Shown: positions 1 through 8,499 of the stretch, piece by piece | Numbering within the stretch: the first letter of the stretch is position 1 | Layout of the letters: every line of letters starts with the position of its first letter | Source of the DNA: Prosthecochloris sp. | Lineage (GTDB): Bacteria; Bacteroidota; Chlorobiia; Chlorobiales; Chlorobiaceae | DNA: 40,901 bases | Assembly: GCA_015482705.2 (NCBI GenBank) | Contig: JADMLA020000009.1 | Span: 1-40,901, forward strand | Direction of reading: 5' to 3' | Made by a program: the position numbers and the translations under genes | Notes under the pieces: generated by a model | The model's database searches: none | The model's input: only the letters and a program-made list of their open reading frames with translations | What the model was told of the DNA's origin: nothing

Positions 1-74
1 AGGGACTCGAACCCCCAAGGCCGTGAAGCCGGCAGTTTTCAAGACTGCTGCATTACCAATTATGCTAATCCTCC
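1..74 (-). tRNA. tRNA-Ser (anticodon UGA), 3' end cut by window edge
   Basis: On the minus strand the sequence starts with acceptor 5' strand GGAGGAT at 74 and has a four-base D stem (GCAT/ATGC). The anticodon stem GCAGT/ACTGC encloses loop CTTGAAA, giving anticodon TGA. A long variable arm (stem GGC/GCC) and a T arm with loop TTCGAGT follow. The long variable arm and the anticodon both indicate serine. The 3' acceptor strand lies outside the window, so acceptor pairing cannot be checked. The D arm (GCAT, loop with TTGGTA) looks more like that of a class I tRNA than the usual GCCGAG-type serine D arm. Confidence 0.8.
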
Positions 75-228
75 TCATAATATGTAAAGAACTGTTCCGC
101 AGGGCACATAAGATAATCAATGAGTGGAAAAAGTCAAAAACAATAGTTTGAAATCGAAAAAAGTAGAAGAATCAAAAAACGGCAGTTCACGGCACTAAAT
201 TTTTCAGCAAGTCGGCGACAACGGTCGG

Positions 229-260
229 GGTTGATTCGATGCTTCACTTCTCACCTTTCA
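229..260. repeat. degenerate third copy of the tRNA-Ser-linked repeat
   Basis: Bases 231-260 match 377-407 with one indel and a few substitutions, sharing TTGATTCG and CTTCTCACCTTTCA. The weak similarity continues to about 300, where a TTCTAAAAA stretch resembles 464-472. It lacks the tRNA 3'-end block found in the two better copies. I read it as a decayed member of the same repeat series. Confidence 0.55.
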
Positions 261-319
261 TTCAATTGACTAAGCCCACACAATGCCTTCTAAAAACCGT
301 AACGTAAACAGTATCAGTT

Positions 320-381
320 GCTTTCAAAAAACACGTTGCTTCAGCAAAATCAATTGCCTTAGCGGAGAGGGAGGGATTGAT
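320..381. repeat. 62-bp direct repeat, copy 1, carrying the tRNA-Ser 3' end
   Basis: This block matches 461-522 at a constant offset of 141 bp with 5 mismatches in 62 positions. Its end (362-378) is a 17-base exact copy of 667-683, which covers the discriminator, the acceptor 3' strand and most of the T stem of tRNA-Ser(GGA). It is followed by a hairpin (GTTAGCCG/CGGCTAAT around 409-428) and a CCCTCCC run that can pair back to the GGGAGGG in the repeat. Confidence 0.85.
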
Positions 382-460
382 TCGTAGCTTACGCTTCTCA
401 CCTTTCAGGTTAGCCGTAAACGGCTAATCTTCCCTCCCATGAGGTATTCCCAACTCTAGC

Positions 461-522
461 GCTTTCTAAAAATGCGTTGCTTTAGCAAAATTAATTGCCT
501 TAGCGGAGAGGGAGGGATTGAT
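461..522. repeat. 62-bp direct repeat, copy 2, carrying the tRNA-Ser 3' end
   Basis: This is the second copy of the 320-381 block. The 17-base tRNA-Ser(GGA) 3'-end match is at 503-519. It is followed by three successive hairpins: GAAACGC/GCGTTTC at about 522-538, GGGTTGACCT/AGGTCAATCCC at about 547-569, and AGCGGC/GCCGCT at about 570-586. A GATCCCTCCCTC segment near 609-620 is complementary to the GAGGGAGGGAT of the repeat, so the copy could fold as one large structure. Confidence 0.85.
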
Positions 523-625
523 GAAACGCTTTGCGTTTCCCCCTTCGGGTTGACCTAAAGGTCAATCCCAGCGGCATGGGCCGCTGGTCGAACCCTCTGA
601 TCGGGCTCGATCCCTCCCTCAGTGT

Positions 626-664
626 AAAATAGAATGACCCGGTCAAGCCGGGTCATTCTATTTT
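626..664 (-). terminator. rho-independent terminator behind tRNA-Ser(GGA)
   Basis: A perfect 17-bp inverted repeat (arms 626-642 and 648-664) surrounds a five-base loop. The arms start and end in AAAATA/TATTTT, so the hairpin can act in either direction. It lies 4 bases past the 3' end of the minus-strand tRNA-Ser(GGA), so termination of that transcript is the natural reading. Confidence 0.85.
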
Positions 665-667
665 ATG

Positions 668-753
668 CGGAGAGGGAGGGATTCGAACCCTCGAAGGCTG
701 TTAACCTTACCCGCTTTCCAGGCGAGCGCACTAGACCACTATGCGACCTCTCC
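668..753 (-). tRNA. tRNA-Ser (anticodon GGA)
   Basis: The acceptor stem GGAGAGG/CCTCTCC pairs perfectly. The anticodon stem CTCGC/GCGGG encloses loop CTGGAAA, giving anticodon GGA. It has a long variable arm, a T loop TTCGAAT and discriminator G, all normal for serine. The 86-base gene does not encode CCA: the next minus-strand bases are CAT. Its last 16 bases, plus one flanking base, recur twice downstream at 362-378 and 503-519. Confidence 0.95.
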
Positions 754-920
754 AATTTTTAGGGCAAGTAATGTACAATGTATTTTACTTTTTTAAAAGC
801 AAGAGAAGACGTTAAAGCAAATATTTCCTTCTCGACGCCTTCTTCCAATTGTCTTTGAGCAGTCACTTTCGTAAATTGGCAAAACTTGCTTTAACCCAAA
901 TGACATAACCCGTTTATTGC

Positions 921-2411
921 ATGACAAAAATACTCTACGAAGCGCTCACGTTCGATGATGTTTTGCTCGTACCGGCTTATTCGGAAGTTCTTCCCAAGGA
1001 AACAAGTGTAAAAACTTCTCTTACGAAAGAGATTCAACTGAATATTCCCCTGGTCAGCGCAGCAATGGATACCGTTACGGAATCGGAACTCGCTATCGCT
1101 CTCGCCAGGTCCGGAGGTATAGGTTTTATCCACAAGAACCTTACGATCGAGGAGCAAGCACGTGAGGTTGCAAGGGTAAAGCGTTATGAAAGCGGAATTA
1201 TTCGTGATCCGTTCACCCTGTATGAAAACGCCTCTGTACAGGATGCTCTCGACTTGATGAAAAAGCATTCGATTTCCGGCATTCCGATTATCGAAGAACC
1301 TGTCAGCTCGGATGACGCATCAATGAAACTCAAGGGAATCATCACGAACCGCGACTTGAGATTCAGGCCTTCACCGGAGCAGCCGATTTCAAGCATCATG
1401 ACCAGCGAAAACCTCATCACTGCCGAAGAGGATATAAATCTTGAAGATGCAGAAGAAATACTGTTGTCGAACAAGATTGAAAAACTCCTGATTACCGACC
1501 GGAAAGGGAACCTGAAAGGTTTGATAACATTCAAGGATATTCAAAAAAGAAAACTCTACCCGGATGCCAGCAAAGACAAGCATGGCAGACTTCGTGTCGG
1601 CGCAGCGGTAGGTATACGCTCCAACACGATCGATCGTGTTTCCGCGCTCATCGAGGCCGGCGTCGATGTCGTTGCGGTCGACACGGCGCACGGCCACAGC
1701 AAAGCTGTTGGCGATATGGTAAAAACCATTAAGAAAAGCTATCCCGATCTTCAGGTTGTTGCCGGGAACGTTGCAACTGCCGAAGCAGTCCGGGATCTTG
1801 TTTCGGCAGGTGCCGACGCAGTCAAAGTAGGTATCGGCCCAGGAAGCATCTGCACGACCAGAGTCGTTGCCGGTGTCGGCATGCCTCAACTCACAGCAAT
1901 CATGAACTGCACCGCTGAAGCCTCCAAAACCGGTACCCCGATCATCGCTGATGGCGGTATCAAATATAGCGGTGACATTGCAAAGGCCATTGCAGCAGGT
2001 GCCGACTCGGTCATGATAGGCAGCATTTTTGCCGGAACAGACGAGAGCCCGGGAGAAACGATTCTCTATGAAGGAAGACGTTTCAAGGCTTACAGGGGAA
2101 TGGGCTCCCTCGGAGCGATGTCTGAACCGGAAGGCAGTAGTGACCGGTATTTCCAGGATGCTTCAAGTGAAAGCAAAAAATATGTTCCGGAAGGCATCGA
2201 AGGCAGAATACCGGCCAAAGGTGCACTCGAAGAGGTTATTTATCAGCTTATCGGAGGATTGAAGTCGTCTATGGGATACTGCGGTGTCAATTCTACGGAT
2301 GAAATGAAGCACAACACCACCTTCATACGTATAACTCAGGCTGGACTGAGGGAAAGCCACCCACATGATGTCATGATCACCAAGGAAGCCCCGAATTATT
2401 CGGTATCGTAA
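921..2411 (+). CDS. guaB: inosine-5'-monophosphate dehydrogenase
   Basis: GuaB converts IMP to XMP with NAD+, the committed step of guanine nucleotide synthesis in the cytoplasm. The 496-residue length is normal for the family. The N-terminus has TFDDVLLVPAYS, a CBS-domain pair lies at about residues 95-215, and the catalytic loop reads GIGPGSICTTR with the active-site Cys at residue 311. AADGVMIGS-like and mobile-flap sequences (RGMGSLGAM) follow. It is monocistronic here: a tRNA lies upstream on the other strand and the next gene is convergent. There is no clear Shine-Dalgarno sequence before the ATG, which is common among genes in this window. The identification is secure. Confidence 0.97.
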   Translation: MTKILYEALTFDDVLLVPAYSEVLPKETSVKTSLTKEIQLNIPLVSAAMDTVTESELAIALARSGGIGFIHKNLTIEEQAREVARVKRYESGIIRDPFTLYENASVQDALDLMKKHSISGIPIIEEPVSSDDASMKLKGIITNRDLRFRPSPEQPISSIMTSENLITAEEDINLEDAEEILLSNKIEKLLITDRKGNLKGLITFKDIQKRKLYPDASKDKHGRLRVGAAVGIRSNTIDRVSALIEAGVDVVAVDTAHGHSKAVGDMVKTIKKSYPDLQVVAGNVATAEAVRDLVSAGADAVKVGIGPGSICTTRVVAGVGMPQLTAIMNCTAEASKTGTPIIADGGIKYSGDIAKAIAAGADSVMIGSIFAGTDESPGETILYEGRRFKAYRGMGSLGAMSEPEGSSDRYFQDASSESKKYVPEGIEGRIPAKGALEEVIYQLIGGLKSSMGYCGVNSTDEMKHNTTFIRITQAGLRESHPHDVMITKEAPNYSVS

Positions 2412-2423
2412 ATCAAGACCGCT

Positions 2424-2623
2424 TGTTGATGTGTTGAATCGTTGAGTTGTTTCAGTAAGGGCGAAAAATTTTTCGCCCCTATAAATCTCTGCCTACTGAA
2501 GACTGCCAACCCTCTTTCCCTACTTCTGTGCACGAAGTGCGTTACTCCATTCCTGTCTCTTGCCATCCAGCCATAAAATAAGGCGGACACAAAGGTCCGC
2601 CTCTACAATTCAACACATCAACA
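2424..2623. repeat. 200-bp intergenic element bounded by a 16-bp inverted repeat
   Basis: TGTTGATGTGTTGAAT (2424-2439) recurs inverted at 2608-2623. Inside are a perfect 20-bp palindrome (2459-2478, GGGCGAAAAA and its complement) and a second hairpin (2581-2602). No protein is encoded. The element fills the gap between the convergent guaB and magnesium-chelatase genes. It may be a small non-autonomous or REP-like element, but only one copy is visible here. Confidence 0.5.
2573..2602 (-). terminator. rho-independent terminator of the BchH-family gene
   Basis: Read on the minus strand, AGGCGGAC (2602-2595) pairs with GTCCGCCT (2588-2581) and is followed by the T-rich TATTTTAT tail. It lies 37 bases past the stop codon of the minus-strand large chelatase subunit. 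Confidence 0.7.
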
Positions 2624-2638
2624 GTTCAACATTTCCCT

Positions 2639-5600
2639 TTACTCCTCTTCATGCATTCCTTCGAGACGGTCTTCAAGATCGGCATATATCTCCTGAAGCT
2701 CTTCGATGGTTTCCTGATCCGCAGTCCACATTCCCCTGCCATGCGCTTCGAGCATTCGTCCGACAATGTTCTTGATTGCCTGGGGATTAACCTTGGCCAG
2801 CCGTTCCCGCATTTCAGGATCGAGGGCATAGGTTTCGGCGGTTTTCTTATACACCCAGTCGTCAACACTTTTGGTTACAGCATCCCAACCAAGCATATAA
2901 GTAACCCTGTTGCTAATTTCCGTAGCACCGCTGTGCCCGTGCTTGAGCATACCTTCAAACCATTTCGGGTTGAGCAGCTTCGAACGGTACTCGAGCCTGA
3001 GCGACTTGCTTGCATCGTCTACCTTGATATCCGAAGTAAAGGATTCTACATAATTCAGCTTCACATCGTTCATACGGCTGTTACGTTTGCGAGCCGCGAG
3101 CTGTAGTGAGCCGGATGATGAAAAATAGTGATCGATGTCAGAGATGCCGAACTCGGTTGAATCTACCTGATGGACGACACGATCGACGGTTTTAAAAAGT
3201 CCTTTCAGGATCTCCGTCTGCTTTTCACCTTTTCTATTGCCGCCGTAAGCACTGCTGTTGCGACGGATGAACAACTCATCGAGATCGTCGTCATTTTCCC
3301 ATGCGGAATCTTCAACCATGTCGTCCACATAGGTACCGTATGAACCGGGAGCCTGGGTGAACTGACGCGAGGTAGCGCTTTCAAAATCGGCTCCCTCCGC
3401 AAGAGCTTCATCGACATGTTTTTTGATATAATTCATGTGATGAGGTTCGTCCGCTTTCGCCGCATCCTGTATCAAGCGGTCGAGCTGGTCCATGAGATTT
3501 CCGAAAGCATCTCTGAAAATGGGGCTCAGCTGCATGAGCACATCGATCCTTGGACGACCGAGTTTTTCGAGCGAAACAAGCTGATAGTGACTGATCTTGC
3601 CGAAGTTATCGTACGCCGGTTCAGCTCCCATCAGCCGTATGACAACCGCAACCGCTTCTCCTTTTGTTTTGATGGTATCCAGACCCCAGAGCACTTGAGC
3701 AATTGTTTCAGGGTACTGACCGTTATTCTCCTCGACATGCTTCTGGACAAGCATATCGGCGATTCTGGTTCCCCGCTTGAAAGCCAATTCGGAAGGAATC
3801 CGCCAGGGATCTATCGAATGAATGTTCCGCCCCGAAGGAAGAACATTAACCCCGTCTCTTACGAGGTCGCCTCCCGGTCCTGAAGAAATGTATCCTCCAT
3901 CAAGAACTTTGACGAGAGCATCCATCTCCCCATGATTGTCACCCAATGCATGCAAGAGTTGCGCTCCTTCTCGAGTAAGGCCGTCAACCATCTCCATATA
4001 CTCCACAGGAAGATTTCGCCCACTGCAGATTTCTTTGAAAACGTCCGCCGGAGCCTGACGGTCGAAAAGCACCTGTTGTATAAAGTCCCTACATGCATTA
4101 TCGACCGTTTCACGTAACGCTATCGCATCACTTTCTCCGGCTCTCGAACGTTTTGCGAGGTCCTCATAGCTTGTGTAATGACCGTTTGTACCGGAATACT
4201 CCATGAACATTCCAGGCAAACTTTTTCCGTTTTTCCCCCTGTTTTTCAGCGTTTCAGCAATTGTGACGAGTTGTGAGTCGAGTGGACTCGACTCGCCGAA
4301 CACATGGAGAGAGTTGGTAATCAGACGGTTTTCAAGCTCGAGCACATAACCGTAGAGTCGGCTGACATAGTCTATAAACGTCTCGGCTTCCCTGCGTGGG
4401 CAATCGTCTGTCAGATTGAGCAGCTCGGCTTTCTGCATGACTGCCTCTTCGAGCTCTTCATCCTCATGCAACCTGTCGAGTCCCTTTTCCCGGCAATCGG
4501 CAAGCATATCCTTGAGCGCTGGCAGCTCCTTGTACAGACCTGCCCGTGAAAGCGGCGGCACCACATGTGAGACCATCGTAGCCAGACCTCTCCGCTTCGC
4601 AATGGAAGATTCGCTCGGGTTGTTGATAGGGTAGATGTAACAATGGGGTACCTCTCCCAAAAGAGCGTCTGGCCAACAATCGCCTGTCAAACCGGTCTGA
4701 AGCCCGGGCATCCATTCGACCGAACCATGCATGCCGACATGAACAAGTGCATGGGCGTTGAATTCACGGCTTATCCATCGGTAGAAAGAGATATACTGAT
4801 GATGCGGTGTATTGGATTTATCGAAAAGCAACCTCATCGGGTCACCCTGAACCCCGAGGCGTGGCTGAACACCGATAAAAATGTTTCCGTACCGTATCCC
4901 CCCGACAAACACCTCTTCGGTTCCGATCGGAACTATTTCTCCGGGGAAACTCTGCCACCGCTCCTCGATTCGCTCACGCTCCCGGGAAGAAGTGATTTCC
5001 CGGTACCGCTCCAAATCAATCTTCAAGGCATCTGGTTTACCGTTTTGATACTGATAATCGGTCGCCTTGTCGAGCGCTTTGAAAAGTTCCTCAGGATTTT
5101 TTGGTAATTCGCCGGTTGTGTACCCTTCTTTTTTGAGCCGGTTCAGAATAGCAAGCAGTGATTTCGGAACGTCAAGCAGCGCCGCACTGGCTTTTTTCCC
5201 CAGTCCAGGAGGATAATCATAGACGACGAACGCAACGTTCTTTTCTCTGTTGGAAGCCTCTCTCAGGCGAAGCCACTGTTTGGAAAGCCCCGTCAAGCGG
5301 TCTATCCTTTCGGGCACCGTCTCTATTTTTCCGTCTTTCAACGCTCCGAGCACTATAGGGCAAACCGCTCCGTCCATCTCGGGAATGGAGTAGGTAAAGG
5401 TAACCTGCATGGGAGAAACCCCGAGTTCATGCCATGATTCGAAGTCCTGTACCAATAAAGGCTGAGAAACAATATACGGAGTATCGAGTTTTCCCATGAT
5501 CTCGTCGCGGGCTTCTGCAGCAATCCCCGGTTTCGTCGATCCTGCCGGTCCTCCTACAAGACCGAACCCCATCATGTTCACCAGAAGATCGATCTTTTCC

Positions 5601-6460
5601 TTCACGAACCAATCCCTGACGAGTACATGGCCTTCAACTCCCATGACAAATGCCGGCAGCGCATTGATCCCCTTTTCTTCAAAACCGCGGATTGTGTCGT
5701 CGATATAGGTTTTCTCCTGCAGGAGATGTTTGCGGAAAAAAAGAAGACCGACCTTCTGGCCTTTGTTGAAGTTTCTTCCCTGTTTTTTAGACCAGCTTTT
5801 GAAAGATTTTACATCCTTGAAATATGCAGGCGCATCAGGATGGTAGAGGCCCATGTTCGGAACGTCGACAATAGCTCCGACAGTGAGAGGTTCACCGCAA
5901 TACTCCCTGAGAATCAACCGAAACATGTTTGCGATGTTCTCCGGCGTCGGCTGCATCCAATAGGAGTAGACAAGTAACCAGTTTTTGAAGTCTTTTGCCT
6001 TTTTCGGTACGAGAGGCAGTATCGTACGCATGATTTTCATCAGCTTCATATAGCCGTAAAGGGCATCTTCATCACGTCCTTTCACGAGCATTTTGGCGAC
6101 TTTCTTGACCGATTCAGGCATCCCTCCCTTACCTTCCTCCACAGCGTAATTACCTACCTTCGTCAAAGCCATCGCCTCCGGCATCGATTCAAAGACAAAG
6201 ATCGTCTTCTCCTGATTCAAAGCCCCGACGAGCTGTTCTTTGAACCAGTCCACCTGTTCCTTGAACTGGATCATGCTCATGAAAACACAGTCCGCCTCCG
6301 AAATAGCTTTTGCTGCTTCCGGGTTCTGTTTCTCAAGATCGACGTCGGTCCATTGGGTAAGCTCGGCTTCACCACCGAGTAGACCGATAATTTTTTTCCA
6401 GAGGTTGGTGTTGTATTGCTCGAGCCCGACAATAGCGGCGATTTTACGAAGCTGTGCCAT
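2639..6460 (-). CDS. bchT: magnesium chelatase large subunit, BchH family (probably the BchT paralog)
   Basis: This 1273-residue protein is a full-length BchH/CobN-family large subunit, which binds protoporphyrin IX and receives Mg2+ when driven by the BchI-BchD ATPase complex. It begins MAQLRKIAAIVGLEQYNT and carries the long family signature regions, including HVGMHGSVEWMPG (about residue 560) and GGYISSGPGGDLVRDG (about residue 870). Green sulfur bacteria are known to have three paralogs, BchH, BchS and BchT. From memory, the copy next to bchD and bchI in Chlorobaculum tepidum is BchT, and I use that for the symbol. A terminator and a 176-bp gap separate it from bchD, so it probably has its own promoter. 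BchH or BchS cannot be excluded without a tree. Confidence 0.88.
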   Translation of the reverse strand: MAQLRKIAAIVGLEQYNTNLWKKIIGLLGGEAELTQWTDVDLEKQNPEAAKAISEADCVFMSMIQFKEQVDWFKEQLVGALNQEKTIFVFESMPEAMALTKVGNYAVEEGKGGMPESVKKVAKMLVKGRDEDALYGYMKLMKIMRTILPLVPKKAKDFKNWLLVYSYWMQPTPENIANMFRLILREYCGEPLTVGAIVDVPNMGLYHPDAPAYFKDVKSFKSWSKKQGRNFNKGQKVGLLFFRKHLLQEKTYIDDTIRGFEEKGINALPAFVMGVEGHVLVRDWFVKEKIDLLVNMMGFGLVGGPAGSTKPGIAAEARDEIMGKLDTPYIVSQPLLVQDFESWHELGVSPMQVTFTYSIPEMDGAVCPIVLGALKDGKIETVPERIDRLTGLSKQWLRLREASNREKNVAFVVYDYPPGLGKKASAALLDVPKSLLAILNRLKKEGYTTGELPKNPEELFKALDKATDYQYQNGKPDALKIDLERYREITSSRERERIEERWQSFPGEIVPIGTEEVFVGGIRYGNIFIGVQPRLGVQGDPMRLLFDKSNTPHHQYISFYRWISREFNAHALVHVGMHGSVEWMPGLQTGLTGDCWPDALLGEVPHCYIYPINNPSESSIAKRRGLATMVSHVVPPLSRAGLYKELPALKDMLADCREKGLDRLHEDEELEEAVMQKAELLNLTDDCPRREAETFIDYVSRLYGYVLELENRLITNSLHVFGESSPLDSQLVTIAETLKNRGKNGKSLPGMFMEYSGTNGHYTSYEDLAKRSRAGESDAIALRETVDNACRDFIQQVLFDRQAPADVFKEICSGRNLPVEYMEMVDGLTREGAQLLHALGDNHGEMDALVKVLDGGYISSGPGGDLVRDGVNVLPSGRNIHSIDPWRIPSELAFKRGTRIADMLVQKHVEENNGQYPETIAQVLWGLDTIKTKGEAVAVVIRLMGAEPAYDNFGKISHYQLVSLEKLGRPRIDVLMQLSPIFRDAFGNLMDQLDRLIQDAAKADEPHHMNYIKKHVDEALAEGADFESATSRQFTQAPGSYGTYVDDMVEDSAWENDDDLDELFIRRNSSAYGGNRKGEKQTEILKGLFKTVDRVVHQVDSTEFGISDIDHYFSSSGSLQLAARKRNSRMNDVKLNYVESFTSDIKVDDASKSLRLEYRSKLLNPKWFEGMLKHGHSGATEISNRVTYMLGWDAVTKSVDDWVYKKTAETYALDPEMRERLAKVNPQAIKNIVGRMLEAHGRGMWTADQETIEELQEIYADLEDRLEGMHEEE

Positions 6461-6532
6461 AACTGCAACTGCTTAAGCGGATAATAATATTACGGATACT
6501 TTCAAACCACTGTATCGACCCGGATCGATCAG

Positions 6533-6562
6533 ATCATAGAAAGTATATGATAATACGTAAAA
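6533..6562 (-). promoter_or_regulatory. candidate sigma-70-like promoter for the BchH-family gene
   Basis: On the minus strand TTTACG (6562-6557), an 18-base spacer and TATGAT (6538-6533) lie about 70 bases before the ATG at 6460 and below the bchD terminator. This is a weak motif match and is supported mainly by the need for a new promoter after that terminator. Confidence 0.3.
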
Positions 6563-6572
6563 ATATGGTAGA

Positions 6573-6612
6573 AAATAAAAAAACCTCCCCTGCTCACATC
6601 GAGCGAGGAGGC
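6573..6612 (-). terminator. rho-independent terminator after bchD
   Basis: On the minus strand CCTCCTCGCTC and GAGCAGGGGAGG form a hairpin (6612-6585), immediately followed by seven T's and a further T/A-rich run. It lies 24 bases past the bchD stop and separates bchID transcription from the large-subunit gene. Confidence 0.8.
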
Positions 6613-6636
6613 TTCTGAAACCGTCAAGAGCATCGT

Positions 6637-8499
6637 TCAGCTGAGTGCTGCCATAGCAATCTCTTCAGCCTTTGCATTCGGTAAATAGAAATATCGGCCT
6701 CCAAGTTTTTCTGCCAGTTTTGGTGCTTCACCTCTCGAGAGATAATTCATCTGAGTATCGATCACCACCGAAGCGATACCTTCAGCGAAAACCGTCGCTG
6801 CAAGACCTTCGATCTCGTTCTCAACTTCTTCCTTCGTTGCTTTGGGAGCATCCTGATCATACAAAGACTGAAGACTGATATTGCCTCTTCCATCCGTGAT
6901 CAATACAAACATGATTTGAGAGACACCTTTGGTGCGAGCCTGTTTCGCGGTCTCCAAACCGAGAAAGAGCGCCGAAGCCAATGGCGTTCCTCCGCCTGTT
7001 GGAAGAACATCGAGCTCACGTTTTGCCCGGTCTACGCTCTGTGACGGTGGAAGCAGAAGCTGCGCCTCTTTTCCTCTGAAAGAAATCAATGAAACCTGGT
7101 CACGATGCACATAGGCATTCTGCAAGAGATGGGATACCGCGCCTTTTGCCTGCCGCATGCGGTTCAATGCCATCGAACCGGACGCATCGACCATGAAAAC
7201 ATAAAGAGTGCCGGACTTGTCACGAAACTTTTTTATCCTGACATCTTCCTTGTTGATCACCAATGCGGTATTGACTTTGCCGTACTTCTTTTTCCGCTCC
7301 TGCTTACGACTCTCCTGCCAGGGTGCAGCAGAAATCAAGGTTGGTATAATCGCAACCTTGCCGCTGCGCATTTCACCTTCCTGAGAACGTACAAAACGGC
7401 CTCGCCGATTGTTCAACGCTTCACCGCGGCTGCCGGACTTGCTCTTCCTTTTCGCAGCGAGGGAAATATTCATGATGTTGTCTGGAAGCTCGGTCTCGAC
7501 AGCCTCCATCATGAGCTCTTCGATCATATCTGGAGTTTCCTCCTGCTCCTCTTCTTCATTGGAATCAGGCTCGGAACTGTCTTCAGGAGCATCCTGCTCT
7601 TCAGACTCAGGTGTGTCAGGCGGCATCTCTTCATCAGGAGGCATTTCGTCCATAACTTCCTCCTCCGGTTCAGGCATACGCGTTGCACGGGGCACCAGCA
7701 CCAGTTTCAAGGCAAGTTTCAGGTCATCCTCGTCAACGTCGGTGCGCTGGGCGAGAGCAGCGCTCGCTTTTGCAGCCCTGATAGCAAAAATATCCGCACG
7801 ATTACCTTCGACTCCCAAGCTAACTGCCGACTGAATAAGCCCCTGCATCTGCTCACGTGTCATAGAAACGAGCGGTAACTGTTCTTTTGCCGCCTGAATA
7901 AGACCCATGAGCATTTTCAGCTCATCTTCAGTATCCTCGTTGCCGTTTTCCCCGAGAACACATTTGACGATCAGCTTTCGCGCCCTGTAATCGTTTTGCG
8001 TATTGAATGGCACAATCATGCCGATCCGGTCGAGCAGACCCATACGAACCTCTCCGTCTGAAGGGTCGTATGTGCCGATCAACATGAATTTCGATGGGTG
8101 TACCTCACTGAGCCCTTCTCGCTCGACAAGCACTGCGCCTCTTGACATCGCATCCATGATATGCGATATGGCGGAACTGTCGAGAAGGCTCAGAGAATCG
8201 ACATAAAGCACTCCACCGTGAGCTTTCGACAACACACCGTGTTGCACGACTCGTTCGCCCTGGGCCAGTGTCGCTTCGAGATCGACACCGCCGATCAAAC
8301 GATCTTCCGTGACGTTAAGAGGAAGTTCTACAAAGGGAGTTTCTTCGGGAAGAATATCTGCAAAAGACCTTGCAAGCGTCGACTTGCCCGACCCTACAGC
8401 TGCAGGGACCACTACCCCGCCGAGAGATGGATCGACCGCAAGGAGCATCAGCGCCTGTTTGGCCATATCCATACCTACAATATCGGTAAAAGCTATCAT
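6637..8499 (-). CDS. bchD: magnesium chelatase subunit D
   Basis: BchD is the AAA+/von Willebrand A platform that assembles with BchI hexamers and couples ATP hydrolysis to Mg insertion by the large subunit. The 620 residues show an N-terminal AAA+ domain with a P-loop at residues 33-40 (AAVGSGKS). A very acidic, Pro-rich linker spans about residues 280-345. A C-terminal VWA domain has the MIDAS motif DASGS at 438-442. The Walker B position reads YVDSLSLLD, with Ser102 where an active ATPase has Glu; BchD-type subunits are known to be poor or inactive ATPases. The ATG at 8499 overlaps the bchI stop by one base (TAATG), implying translational coupling. A terminator follows. Confidence 0.95.
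   Translation of the reverse strand: MIAFTDIVGMDMAKQALMLLAVDPSLGGVVVPAAVGSGKSTLARSFADILPEETPFVELPLNVTEDRLIGGVDLEATLAQGERVVQHGVLSKAHGGVLYVDSLSLLDSSAISHIMDAMSRGAVLVEREGLSEVHPSKFMLIGTYDPSDGEVRMGLLDRIGMIVPFNTQNDYRARKLIVKCVLGENGNEDTEDELKMLMGLIQAAKEQLPLVSMTREQMQGLIQSAVSLGVEGNRADIFAIRAAKASAALAQRTDVDEDDLKLALKLVLVPRATRMPEPEEEVMDEMPPDEEMPPDTPESEEQDAPEDSSEPDSNEEEEQEETPDMIEELMMEAVETELPDNIMNISLAAKRKSKSGSRGEALNNRRGRFVRSQEGEMRSGKVAIIPTLISAAPWQESRKQERKKKYGKVNTALVINKEDVRIKKFRDKSGTLYVFMVDASGSMALNRMRQAKGAVSHLLQNAYVHRDQVSLISFRGKEAQLLLPPSQSVDRAKRELDVLPTGGGTPLASALFLGLETAKQARTKGVSQIMFVLITDGRGNISLQSLYDQDAPKATKEEVENEIEGLAATVFAEGIASVVIDTQMNYLSRGEAPKLAEKLGGRYFYLPNAKAEEIAMAALS

Noticed and set aside
320..522. 62-bp repeats considered as a CRISPR array or IS ends
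   Set aside because: Only two good copies, spacing is one 141-bp period, no cas or transposase gene nearby, and the shared block is a tRNA 3' end.
2029..2262. 77-codon frame inside guaB on the same strand
   Set aside because: It is a shifted frame within conserved guaB sequence.
7409..7834. Ser-rich 141-codon frame opposite bchD
   Set aside because: It is the mirror of the acidic Glu/Pro linker of BchD; repeated Ser arises from antisense Glu/Asp codons.
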